From Deltaproteobacteria bacterium (GTDB lineage Bacteria; Myxococcota_A; Polyangia; Haliangiales; Haliangiaceae), in NCBI GenBank assembly GCA_021413675.1, contig JAIOQA010000367.1, positions 26,510 to 90,509 on the forward strand: a stretch of DNA of 64,000 bases, given 5' to 3'. How positions within the stretch are numbered: position 1 is the stretch's first letter; each line of letters opens with the position of its first letter. Positions 36,096 to 43,507 of this stretch are shown piece by piece. The notes beneath the pieces were generated by a model. The model was not told the DNA's origin. It ran no database searches and saw only the letters and a program-made list of their open reading frames with translations. The position numbers and the translations under genes are program-made.

Positions 36096-37670
36096 TTACG
36101 CCGCGTCGCCGGGAGGTTTGTCGCGGCCCTCGGGCCCGGCGGTGCGCGGCGGCGTCGAGGCGCGGCGGCGCTCGGGGTGGCCCGTGATCCGGGGCGCGCG
36201 GGCCAGGCGATCGAGGAGCGCGCGCGCGCGGTCGCGGCCGATCAGCGAGTGGCACGCGACCGCCTGCTGGTGGGCCGCGAGCGCGTAGCGCCGGGCCGCG
36301 ACCCGATCGCCGGTCGCGTCGTGGAGCGCGGCCAGCGCCGCGAGCAGCTGCCACAGCGGCCGCGGTGCGTGTGGCGCGGTGGGGCCATGGCCCGCGGTCA
36401 GCAGATCGACGCCCTCCTGGAGCTCGTCGATCGCGGCCTCGAGCCGCTCCGCCGAGACCAGCGCGCGCCCGAGCGCGAGGTAGCCCAGCGCGATCGCGTC
36501 GACGGAGCCGGCGCCGATCGCGTGGGCGAGCTGGGTGCGCGCCTGCCGCTCGCGCGCCCGCGCCGGCGTGCCCGCGGGCGTCTCCCGGAGCTCGTCGGCG
36601 TCGGGCTCGCTCGCGCTCGAGCGCCGGCTCGAGCGCCGCGCCCAGCGCCGCGTCGTCGCCTCGATCGCCGCCGCCGACGCCGAGGCCGGCGCGGGCATCG
36701 ACATCGTCGGCGCGATGTCGGTCGCGAGCGCCGCGGCCTCGAGCGCCGCCGCGAACGCCCCGGCGTCGGCGTAACGCGCCGACGGCTCCTTCGCGAGCGC
36801 GCGGACGATCACGCGATCCATCGCCGGCGGGACGTGGTGATCCGGGCGGCGCAAGGACGGCGGCACGACCGCCTCCTGCACGTGGCGGCCGAGGATCGTC
36901 TCGGGATCGCCGCCCGCGAACGGGGTCGCGCCGGTGACCAGCTCGTAGAGGATCGCGCCGACCGCGTAGAGATCGGTCGCCGGGGTGATGCCGTCACCGG
37001 TCAGGAGCTCGGGCGCCATGTACTCGGGCGTGCCCGACACGACGCGGCGCCCGTCGGGCCCGAGCTCGATCCCGGCGCCCTCGGTGGTGATGCGCGCGAG
37101 CCCGAAGTCCACGACCTTGATGAGCTCGGCGCCGCCGTGCAGCCGCTCGACCAGGACGTTGTCGCTCTTCATGTCGCCGTGGACGATGCCGGCGGCGTGC
37201 GCTTCGACCAGCGCGGCCAAGATCTGGCCCACGAGGGCAGCCGCGCGGGGCAGGGCGAGCGGTCCCTCGCGCTGCAGGATGTGCGTGAGCGTGTCGCCGT
37301 GGACGTGCTCCATCACGAGGAACGGCGTGCCGTCGTCGGTCTCGCCGTAGTCCATCACCGCCACGACGTTGGGGTGCGCCAGCCGGCTCGCGGCGCGGGC
37401 CTCGTCGTGGAAGCGGCGGCCGATCGCCGGATCGGCGGCGAGCGCCGGGTGGACGAGCTTGATCGCCACGGTCCGCGCCAGCGCCGGCTGGTCCGCGCAG
37501 AAGACCACGCCCATGCCGCCGGTCCCGAGCCGCGTTCGCAGCACGTACTTGTTCGCGATCACGTCGCCGATCGCGGGTGTTCGCGGGGGCGGGCGGGGCC
37601 GGCTCACGAGGCGTGAGAAAGCACGCGCCGTGCCGCGGTCGGGCGGGAGATCGTCAGGCGACGGCGGCAC
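36096..37670 (-). CDS. Serine/threonine protein kinase, non-RD (HGD) type, cytoplasmic
   Basis: A 524-residue eukaryotic-like kinase starting from GTG. The catalytic core (35-300) has GTGGMG, VAIKLVHP, the catalytic loop HGDMKSDN with Asp166, DFG Asp188 and GTPEYMAPE. The loop Arg of HRD is Gly, a non-RD kinase not expected to need activation-loop phosphorylation. No transmembrane helix follows. Instead, an Ala-rich linker leads to a helical, TPR-like region (about 375-500). The targets are unknown. It precedes the PAS/GAF histidine kinase by 62 bp, and joint expression is possible. Confidence 0.9.
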   Translation of the reverse strand: MPPSPDDLPPDRGTARAFSRLVSRPRPPPRTPAIGDVIANKYVLRTRLGTGGMGVVFCADQPALARTVAIKLVHPALAADPAIGRRFHDEARAASRLAHPNVVAVMDYGETDDGTPFLVMEHVHGDTLTHILQREGPLALPRAAALVGQILAALVEAHAAGIVHGDMKSDNVLVERLHGGAELIKVVDFGLARITTEGAGIELGPDGRRVVSGTPEYMAPELLTGDGITPATDLYAVGAILYELVTGATPFAGGDPETILGRHVQEAVVPPSLRRPDHHVPPAMDRVIVRALAKEPSARYADAGAFAAALEAAALATDIAPTMSMPAPASASAAAIEATTRRWARRSSRRSSASEPDADELRETPAGTPARARERQARTQLAHAIGAGSVDAIALGYLALGRALVSAERLEAAIDELQEGVDLLTAGHGPTAPHAPRPLWQLLAALAALHDATGDRVAARRYALAAHQQAVACHSLIGRDRARALLDRLARAPRITGHPERRRASTPPRTAGPEGRDKPPGDAA

Positions 37671-37721
37671 GATCGTGGGAGCCAGCTCGACGCCGATCGG
37701 ACTCCGCGCCCGCGCGGTTTC

Positions 37722-38366
37722 TCAGGGAGCGGGCCTGCGGTTGTGTGCCGCAGCCGCCTCGACGTCCATCGCGACCCGGCGCTGCAGCTCCTTCACCAGC
37801 CCGCGGTCGCGGGTCGTGATCATGACCTCGACCGCGCCCTCGGTGCGGTGCGCGACGACCTCGATCCCCGCGAGATCGAGCGGGCAGCTGTCCATGTTGG
37901 TCCGCCCCAGCATCATCCACGCGCGGTGACACCGCATCTCCGCGAGGAGCTGCTCGGGGGTCCCGGCCTCCGGCGTCAGGTAGACGACCATGCCGGTCGG
38001 GATCTCGCTCGCGCCGATCGCGTGATGGACCAGGGGCGAGACCGAGATCTCGGCGAGCGGCGCGTCACCGCAGGCGCGCTGGTAGTCGGCCTCGATCTGC
38101 GCGGCCTGGGAGCGATGGATCTCGGCCAGGCGCTCGTGATCCGTGGCGGGATCCCAGTAGTAGTACCAGGGCGGCCCGGCGACGCCCGGGGAGGTCCCGA
38201 TCGAGCCATCGGCGCCTGCGCGCTGGTCGGGCCAGGACCGCTGCGCGGCCTCGGTGTGCTCGCGCGCGGCCTCGAGATGGTCGCTGGCGCGCAAGCCGCG
38301 CTCTCCTGGCGGAGCGCTGGTGGTGGCACAGGCTGCGAGCAACACGCTGGCGAGGAAGGCACGCAT
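37722..38366 (-). CDS. Hypothetical lipoprotein
   Basis: A 214-residue protein with signal and lipobox (ASVLLAACAT). A short helical section (HLEAAREHTEAAQRSW) and a Trp/Tyr-rich stretch (GPPWYYYWDPATDHERLAEIHRSQAAQIEADYQRAC) are followed by a compact domain with three Cys residues. I recognise no family. Two copies of a 12-bp direct repeat lie about 170-205 bp upstream. The gap after it (50 bp) leads to the Ser/Thr kinase start on the same strand. Confidence 0.75.
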   Translation of the reverse strand: MRAFLASVLLAACATTSAPPGERGLRASDHLEAAREHTEAAQRSWPDQRAGADGSIGTSPGVAGPPWYYYWDPATDHERLAEIHRSQAAQIEADYQRACGDAPLAEISVSPLVHHAIGASEIPTGMVVYLTPEAGTPEQLLAEMRCHRAWMMLGRTNMDSCPLDLAGIEVVAHRTEGAVEVMITTRDRGLVKELQRRVAMDVEAAAAHNRRPAP

Positions 38367-38538
38367 GCCTACATCGGCAGCAAGACCCGTGCCCCCACCG
38401 ATCGTCGACGGGCGACCCGCGGTTCACCGCGCCGAGGCGCCCGCTTCGCGCACCCCCTTCGCAGGCCCGCGCGACCGGCGCACGCGCTGCGCGGCAGGAC
38501 CGAGTCCGCCCACCGAGCGCCCACGCTCGTGCGCCGGT

Positions 38539-38572
38539 GCCGCAGGACTTGCCTGGAGGGGCCGCAGGACTT
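38539..38572. repeat. 12-bp direct repeat at 22-bp spacing
   Basis: GCCGCAGGACTT occurs at 38539-38550 and 38561-38572. The 22-bp start-to-start distance is two helical turns, the usual arrangement for paired activator sites. It lies in the 273-bp spacer upstream of the lipoprotein at 38366; nothing else was seen in that spacer. Confidence 0.4.
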
Positions 38573-38639
38573 ACGCGTCGACCGCTGCGCGCCCCGATCT
38601 TCGCCCGAACCGCGAACCGTGAGGCGGATCGCCGTGCGA

Positions 38640-38870
38640 TCAGTTCGCGTTCCGGCGGAGCCAGCCGATGAGCTGCATGTGGACGGTGTCCGGGATCCGG
38701 GCCCAGCCGTCCATGAGCGTCGAATCGAGCTCGCCCAGCGCGGCGGTGATCGCGGTCGCCGCGGCGGTCGCGTCGGGGCCCGCGTCGCCGGCGAGCTCCC
38801 CGAGCCTGGCGCGCATCTGCGTGCGGCGAGCCTCGATGCGCGTCTTCAGATCCGTGGCTTGGATGGGCAT
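38640..38870 (-). CDS. Small hypothetical protein (76 aa)
   Basis: A 76-residue charged, helical protein starting MPIQATDLKTRIEARRTQMRA. It continues with Ala/Thr-rich helices (ATAAATAITAALGEL) and ends with VHMQLIGWLRRNAN. It has no Cys, no membrane segment and no known motif. The heptad-like spacing suggests a short coiled coil. An ATG 18 bases upstream is a possible alternative start. It sits 61 bp downstream of the lipoprotein gene at 38932-39828 on the same strand. Confidence 0.6.
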   Translation of the reverse strand: MPIQATDLKTRIEARRTQMRARLGELAGDAGPDATAAATAITAALGELDSTLMDGWARIPDTVHMQLIGWLRRNAN

Positions 38871-38931
38871 GGTCAGCGCATCATGCACTCATCGCGCCCG
38901 GGCAGCGGAACTCTCGACGAGCGCGCGCCGA

Positions 38932-39828
38932 TCAGTGCTCGGCGGTGGTCGTGATCGCGCAGGTGGTCTTGTCGATGTCGAAGCGCTCGACCCACAGATC
39001 GTTCAATCCTGACGTGAACGTGACCGTCGTCGGGTTCTCGCCGGTGCGGACCAGCCACGCCACGCTGCCGCCGTTCGGATCGGTCGCGCGCTCGGCCTCG
39101 TAGACCGTGCGGTACTGGACGATGTCGGTGGCGTCGCCGAGGTACGCGTGCGCGCGCGCGACCAGCTGCGGCTCGCACAGGGGCTTCGGCGTCTCGAGGC
39201 GCCAGACCCGATCGGCCTTGAAGACGTGCGAGACGATGCGGCCCGACACCAGCAGGCCGGCGGCCGACGACGCCTGGTCGTCGCCGCGGGTCGGATCGAG
39301 CTGGTAGTTGACGTCGTCGGCGCGGGTGAAGTCGACCTTGGTGATCGCGACCGGCGCGCTCGCGATGTTGAGCTTCTGGGCCTGCAGCGCGTGCGGGCAC
39401 GGATCGGCGGCGCAGGTCGCCGCGGCGGTCACGCGGTACACCGAGTACGACCCGAGGCCGGTGCGCCAGGTGTCGAGGCCGGCCTCGATCACGAGCGCGC
39501 CGTGATCGAAGTGCCCCTTGACCACGGCCTCGCCCTGCATGCCGAGGAGACCGTCCTGGCACTCCCAGTTGCAGTCGGCGGGCACGACCAGCGCGCTGAC
39601 CTGGCAGGTCTTCGCGGTCGCGCCGCTCGGGCACTTCACCTTGTAGCCGTTGACGACGCTGACGGTCGCGGCGCCGAGGCCGCTGGTCGCGTCCAGGTGG
39701 TACCAGGCGCCGGCCGAGGCGATCTCCGCCTCGGTCTCGCCGAAGTCATCGCTGTCGTCCATCGCCTCGACGCAGCCGAGGGTGGGGACGAGGGCGAGCG
39801 CCAGGAACGACAGGTAGGATGCACGCAT
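38932..39828 (-). CDS. Lipoprotein of unknown function (possibly DUF6748-like)
   Basis: A 298-residue exported lipoprotein with lipobox TLGC. The mature part opens with an acidic stretch (MDDSDDFGETEAE), then WYHLDATSG, and eight Cys that may form disulfides (KCPSG..KTC, ADCNWEC, TCAADPCP). It ends in a small beta domain with TTCAITTTAEH. The pattern recalls the myxobacterial DUF6748 lipoproteins, but this is by eye. The start MRASYLSF was chosen because it begins the signal peptide. Confidence 0.75.
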   Translation of the reverse strand: MRASYLSFLALALVPTLGCVEAMDDSDDFGETEAEIASAGAWYHLDATSGLGAATVSVVNGYKVKCPSGATAKTCQVSALVVPADCNWECQDGLLGMQGEAVVKGHFDHGALVIEAGLDTWRTGLGSYSVYRVTAAATCAADPCPHALQAQKLNIASAPVAITKVDFTRADDVNYQLDPTRGDDQASSAAGLLVSGRIVSHVFKADRVWRLETPKPLCEPQLVARAHAYLGDATDIVQYRTVYEAERATDPNGGSVAWLVRTGENPTTVTFTSGLNDLWVERFDIDKTTCAITTTAEH

Positions 39829-39913
39829 GGGGGCGCGAGATAGCGCGCGCCCGTGCGCGCGGTCAAGCGCGCGGGGCGGCGGGCTCGGTGACAAATCGTG
39901 CGCGTGCGCGCGG

Positions 39914-40486
39914 TCACGTCGCGGTCGCGGGCGCGGCGTGCGCGAGGAACGTGCGGAGGTAGTGCGTGCCGAGCTGCACCTGCAGGATCCGCGACAGCGC
40001 GATCGGCTCCGGCGTCGACCACTCGCCGTCGGTGCCGACCTCGTCGAGCGTGAGGTGCGCGTCGCCGAGCACGGCGATCACGCCGAGGTAGAAGTCGGGG
40101 TCGTCGGGATCGGCGTCGGGATCGAGGTCCGCGGGATCGGGCAGCGACTCGACGATCAGCGGCGCCGCGGCCGCCTCGATCGACCGCAGCACCGCCGCGA
40201 ACGAGGAGAGCGCGATCGGGAACGGCGGCGGCGCGGTCGCGATCTGCTCGCCGCGCAGCGCGCGCTCGAACAGCGCCTCGCGCTCGCCGCGCTCGACCGC
40301 GGCGACGTCCGCGATCGGCAGGATGATCCAGCCGTCGTCGATGAAGTTGTGGAACTGGTGGACGAGGACCAGGTCGGCGCCGACGCCGTGGACGAAGCCG
40401 TTGGTGTAGCGCTCGGCCCGGCCGCGCCGCACCAGCTGCACGAACGCCCCGGCGGCCTGCGCGGCCGCGAGCTCGGCGCCGATCAC
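39914..40486 (-). CDS. Member 3 of a tandem paralogous family, unknown function
   Basis: A 190-residue soluble protein. The GTG start overlaps the stop of member 2 (GTGA, 4 bp), so translation is coupled, and its first residues line up with members 1 and 2 (IGAELAAAQAAG). The shared core is RYTNGFVHGVGADLVLVHQFHNFIDDGWIILPIADV, a strand-rich segment followed by a C-terminal motif PIALSRILQVQLGTHYLRTF. This resembles a small beta-barrel plus helix, but no named family was recognised. It is the most divergent of the three, with an Asp/Pro-rich insert (DPADLDPDADPDDPDF). Confidence 0.78.
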   Translation of the reverse strand: MIGAELAAAQAAGAFVQLVRRGRAERYTNGFVHGVGADLVLVHQFHNFIDDGWIILPIADVAAVERGEREALFERALRGEQIATAPPPFPIALSSFAAVLRSIEAAAAPLIVESLPDPADLDPDADPDDPDFYLGVIAVLGDAHLTLDEVGTDGEWSTPEPIALSRILQVQLGTHYLRTFLAHAAPATAT

Positions 40487-41037
40487 GACATCTCCGGCGG
40501 CGGATCGGCGTAGCGCAGGAACGTCGTGAGGTACGGCGTGGCGACGTGCAACCGCGTGATCCGCCCGAGCGCGATCGCCTCGACCGGGACCCAGTGGCCG
40601 GCACCGTCGACCGGGCGGAGGTGGACGTGCAGATCGGTGACGTCGCAGACCGCGCCGAGATCGTAGCGATCGGCGTCGCCGCCCTCGGCGGTCTCGCACT
40701 CGACGATGACCGGCTGCTCCTCGCGGCGCAGCGCCCGCAGGGCCTCGGCCATCGTCGCGATCGGGACCTCGAGCGGCGGCAGGCGCGGCGCGAGCCCGCG
40801 CTCGCGAAACGCGCGCGCGAAGAACCCGCGGGCCTCCTCGGTGACCACCTCCTCGATGTCGGCGATCCGCAGGACGGTCCAGCCGTCGTCGAGGAAGTCG
40901 TGGAACTGGTGCACGAGGGCGAGGCGCTCGCTGACCGCGAGGACGTAGCCGTTGACCCGCGGCTCGCCGGGGAACACCCGGCGCAGCAGCGCGAGCGAGC
41001 CCGCGGCCCGCGCGGCGTCGAGCGCGGCGCGAATCAT
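40483..41037 (-). CDS. Member 2 of a tandem paralogous family, unknown function
   Basis: A 184-residue paralogue of the flanking genes. Core motif: RVNGYVLAVSERLALVHQFHDFLDDGWTVLRIADIEEV. C-terminal motif: VEAIALGRITRLHVATPYLTTFLRYA. The start at 41037 (MIRAALDAARAAG) aligns exactly with member 1 (MIRAAIEDARASG). An ATG at 41055 would overlap member 1 by 11 bp and is also possible. It lies centrally in the three-gene operon. No catalytic residues are obvious; the VHQFHDF His pair is conserved in all three and could bind a metal or ligand. Confidence 0.78.
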   Translation of the reverse strand: MIRAALDAARAAGSLALLRRVFPGEPRVNGYVLAVSERLALVHQFHDFLDDGWTVLRIADIEEVVTEEARGFFARAFRERGLAPRLPPLEVPIATMAEALRALRREEQPVIVECETAEGGDADRYDLGAVCDVTDLHVHLRPVDGAGHWVPVEAIALGRITRLHVATPYLTTFLRYADPPPEMS

Positions 41038-41044
41038 CGCGACA

Positions 41045-41614
41045 TCATCGCCCATCGGCCGGGCCCGCGTCGACGGGGTAGGGCGCGGCGTACTTCGCGA
41101 ACGTCCGGCAGAACGGCGTGTCGAGCTGCAGCCGGGTGATGCGACCGAGCGCGACCGCGACCGGCGGGTCCCACTGCCCGAGCGCATCGAGCTGGCGGAC
41201 CGTGCCGTGCAGATCCGTGACGTCGACGAGGCGGCCCAGGAAGGTGGCGTCGTCGTCCGCGTCGGGCGCCTCGCACTCGACGAACATCAGCGCGCCGCGC
41301 GGGCGCAGCGAGCGCAGCGCCGCCTGCATCGAGGCCAGATCGACGGCGCAGGGCAGCGGCCGCGGCGCGAGGCCCTCGCCGCGGAAGCAGGCCTCGAAGT
41401 GGCGCTGGGGCCCATCGCGGTTGACCTCGAGCACGTCGTCGATGCGCACGACGACCCAGCCCTCGTCGTAGAAGTCGTGGAACTGGTGCACGGCGACCAG
41501 CTCGTCGCCGAGCGCGACGACGTAGCCGTTGACGAAGCGCGCGCTGGCGAAGCCGCGCTCGAGCTGGATCAGCGCGCCGGAGGCACGAGCATCTTCGATC
41601 GCGGCGCGGATCAT
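41045..41614 (-). CDS. Member 1 of a tandem paralogous family, unknown function
   Basis: A 189-residue protein, the first gene of the tandem. Core motif: RFVNGYVVALGDELVAVHQFHDFYDEGWVVVRIDDVLEV. C-terminal motif: PVAVALGRITRLQLDTPFCRTFAKYA. About one third to one half of positions match the neighbours by eye, so these are ancient duplicates kept separate. Soluble, no signal. It starts 52 bp after the SOUL-domain gene on the same strand and may be co-transcribed with it. The function is unknown. Confidence 0.78.
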   Translation of the reverse strand: MIRAAIEDARASGALIQLERGFASARFVNGYVVALGDELVAVHQFHDFYDEGWVVVRIDDVLEVNRDGPQRHFEACFRGEGLAPRPLPCAVDLASMQAALRSLRPRGALMFVECEAPDADDDATFLGRLVDVTDLHGTVRQLDALGQWDPPVAVALGRITRLQLDTPFCRTFAKYAAPYPVDAGPADGR

Positions 41615-41666
41615 CGGGGCAGCATGGCCGATCGCCGGGCGAGGCGCGAACGCCGCGCGCATCGCA

Positions 41667-42239
41667 TCACGCGGTGGCCGCGTCGGCGGTGGCCAGCGCG
41701 AACCAGATCTCGTTGCGGCGCCGGAACCACAGCGTGAATGGCGGGTCGTAGCGATTGACCTCGGGCTCGCCGAGGAGGGCCAGGCCGCGCGCCGTGGCCC
41801 AGGCCCGGAGCGCCGCCTCGTGGCGCGCGAGGTTGGCGGCGGTCCAGCGCCCGGAGAAGATCGCGACCGCGACCTCGCTCGGCGGCACCTCGCGCAGCGT
41901 GACGCGCGCGTCGTCGGGGACCGGCAGCGTGGCGAGGGTCTCGCCGGCGGGCATCGTGAAGGTGACCAGCCAGTCGTCGGCGTCCCGGCGCTGCCCGACC
42001 GGCGCGGTCATCGCGATCGTCGCCGGGCGCTGACCGACCGGCGCGGTCATCGCGACCTTCGCGCGGCCGCGGTTCTTGCCGAAGATGTAGCCGGCGAGCC
42101 GACGGAAGCCCTCGTTGCCGGCGGCGGACCACGCGCCGTGGACGCGGGTCTCGGCGATCACCCGGCCGGGATAGCGGCGGACCTCGAACGCGCCGTCGCG
42201 ATCCGTGATCTCGAAGCGGGGCTCGGCGACGCGGGGCAT
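41667..42239 (-). CDS. SOUL-type heme-binding protein
   Basis: A 190-residue SOUL/HBP domain protein. The family features are PRFEITDRDGAFEVRRYPGRVIAETRV at the start, GFRRLAGYIFGKN, two copies of AMTAPVGQR, and the closing segment RYDPPFTLWFRRRNEIWF. SOUL proteins bind heme or tetrapyrroles in the cytoplasm; the bacterial role is not settled. The MTAPV motif is duplicated (VAMTAPVGQRPATIAMTAPVGQ), as in other family members. It lies upstream of the triplicated gene family on the same strand. Confidence 0.92.
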   Translation of the reverse strand: MPRVAEPRFEITDRDGAFEVRRYPGRVIAETRVHGAWSAAGNEGFRRLAGYIFGKNRGRAKVAMTAPVGQRPATIAMTAPVGQRRDADDWLVTFTMPAGETLATLPVPDDARVTLREVPPSEVAVAIFSGRWTAANLARHEAALRAWATARGLALLGEPEVNRYDPPFTLWFRRRNEIWFALATADAATA

Positions 42240-42291
42240 GATGTGGACAGGGTGGCGCCGCGGTGCGGATGCGCAAGGGGCGCCGCGGTGA

Positions 42292-42522
42292 TCACGGGTC
42301 GGCGGTCGGCAGCGACTGCCAGCCGAGGAGCCAGGCGTCAGCGTCGTCGAGCGCGGCGAGCGGCAGCGCGTAGGTGCGATCGGTGAGCACCGCGCGCAGC
42401 GTGATCGTCGACGACGCGCGCGGCGCCGCGACGACCTCGAAGTGGCACTCGCCGGCGCTGTCGGCGAGCGGCTGCCGCGCGGTCCAGCGCGAGCCCAGCA
42501 GGAAGCGCCGCTGGATGCGCAT
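42292..42522 (-). CDS. TIGR02450-type Trp-rich small protein
   Basis: A 76-residue protein with the family signature KxxLGSRWTA near the start (RRFLLGSRWTARQPL), HFEVV, a central VLTDRTYALPLAALDD and the end DAWLLGWQSL. It matches the small conserved hypothetical family TIGR02450. The function is unknown. It starts 2 bp after the SDR stop. An in-frame GTG at 42546 would overlap the SDR by 22 bp and is a less likely start. Confidence 0.78.
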   Translation of the reverse strand: MRIQRRFLLGSRWTARQPLADSAGECHFEVVAAPRASSTITLRAVLTDRTYALPLAALDDADAWLLGWQSLPTADP

Positions 42523-42524
42523 CT

Positions 42525-43463
42525 TCAGCGGCTGCCCGGCATCCACGGATCGGTCCGCGCGGTGCACCAGGCCCACAGCGCGGCGCGGGCCTCGGCGGCG
42601 TCGTGCTGCCAGGGCAGCACGTGGGTCGCGCGCGCGGCGCGATCGAAGTAGAACGCGCCGGCGGTGAGCGCCGACGGCGCGGTGGCGGCGAGCCAGGCGA
42701 TCGTGTCGGCGCCGCCGGCGGCGTCGCGGAGCAGCGGCCGGGTGATCGCGCGGAACCGCGGCAGCGAGGCCTGGACCGCGGCGGTGTCGGCCCAGCCCGG
42801 GTGCATCGCGACCACGCACGGCCCCGCGGGTGCATGCTCGGTCCACAGCGCGGCGAGCGCGACCTGGGCGCGCTTGGTGAACGCGTAGGCGCGCACGCCG
42901 TCGTAGGGATCCGGGACGGTGCCGGGTACGACCAGCGGCACGAGGTACATGCCGCCGGACGAGACCAGGATGACGCGGCCGCGCGTCCGCGCGAGCTGCG
43001 GCTGGAGGAGGCGGGTGAGGAGGTGCGGCCCGACGACGTGGGTGGCCCAGGTCAGCTCGAGGCCGTCGCCCGTGTCGATGCGGGATGATGGGAGGACGCC
43101 GGCGTTGTGGATGAGCGTGTCGATCGGCTGATCGCGGAGGCGGGCGGCGAGGGCGGCGATGTCGGCGAGCGAGGACAGATCGCAGCGCTCGATCGTCAGC
43201 GACGCGGCGGGCGCGGCGGCGAGGATCTCGGCGCGCGCGGTTGCGGCGCGGCCGGCGTCACGGCACACCATCGTGACGCGCGCGCCGAGGGCGGCGAGCT
43301 GGGCGGTGGCGGCCTGGCCGATGCCGCTGTTGGCGCCGGTCACGACGACGTGCTGACCGTCGAGGCGGGGGAGGGGAGCGAAGCCGCGGCGGCGGAGGCG
43401 CAGGCCGGGGGCGCCGAAGGAGAGCGGCACGAGCGGCGAGAGCAGGCGATCGACGACGGACAT
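42525..43463 (-). CDS. Short-chain dehydrogenase/reductase (DHRS12-like)
   Basis: A 312-residue classical SDR. The cofactor motif TGANSGIGQ follows a 40-residue N-terminal extension. NAG appears in LIHNAGVLP, the catalytic Ser in LVSSGGMY, and YxxxK in YAFTKRAQ. The MHPGWADT segment matches the DHRS12/retinol-dehydrogenase-like subgroup. The substrate is unknown; lipid-like ketones or alcohols are usual. TACGCT lies 10 nt before the ATG. The TIGR02450 gene follows directly. It is 44 bp downstream of mukB on the same strand, so it may read through from the muk operon. Confidence 0.9.
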   Translation of the reverse strand: MSVVDRLLSPLVPLSFGAPGLRLRRRGFAPLPRLDGQHVVVTGANSGIGQAATAQLAALGARVTMVCRDAGRAATARAEILAAAPAASLTIERCDLSSLADIAALAARLRDQPIDTLIHNAGVLPSSRIDTGDGLELTWATHVVGPHLLTRLLQPQLARTRGRVILVSSGGMYLVPLVVPGTVPDPYDGVRAYAFTKRAQVALAALWTEHAPAGPCVVAMHPGWADTAAVQASLPRFRAITRPLLRDAAGGADTIAWLAATAPSALTAGAFYFDRAARATHVLPWQHDAAEARAALWAWCTARTDPWMPGSR

Positions 43464-43507
43464 GAGTCGCGGAAGCGTAGCGGCGATCGGAGGATCAGCG
43501 AGGGGTG

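Noticed and set aside
38254..38622. Plus-strand ORF in the spacer near 38.4 kb
   Set aside because: Proline/arginine-rich, with no ribosome site or motif. It overlaps the 5' end of the lipoprotein on the other strand.
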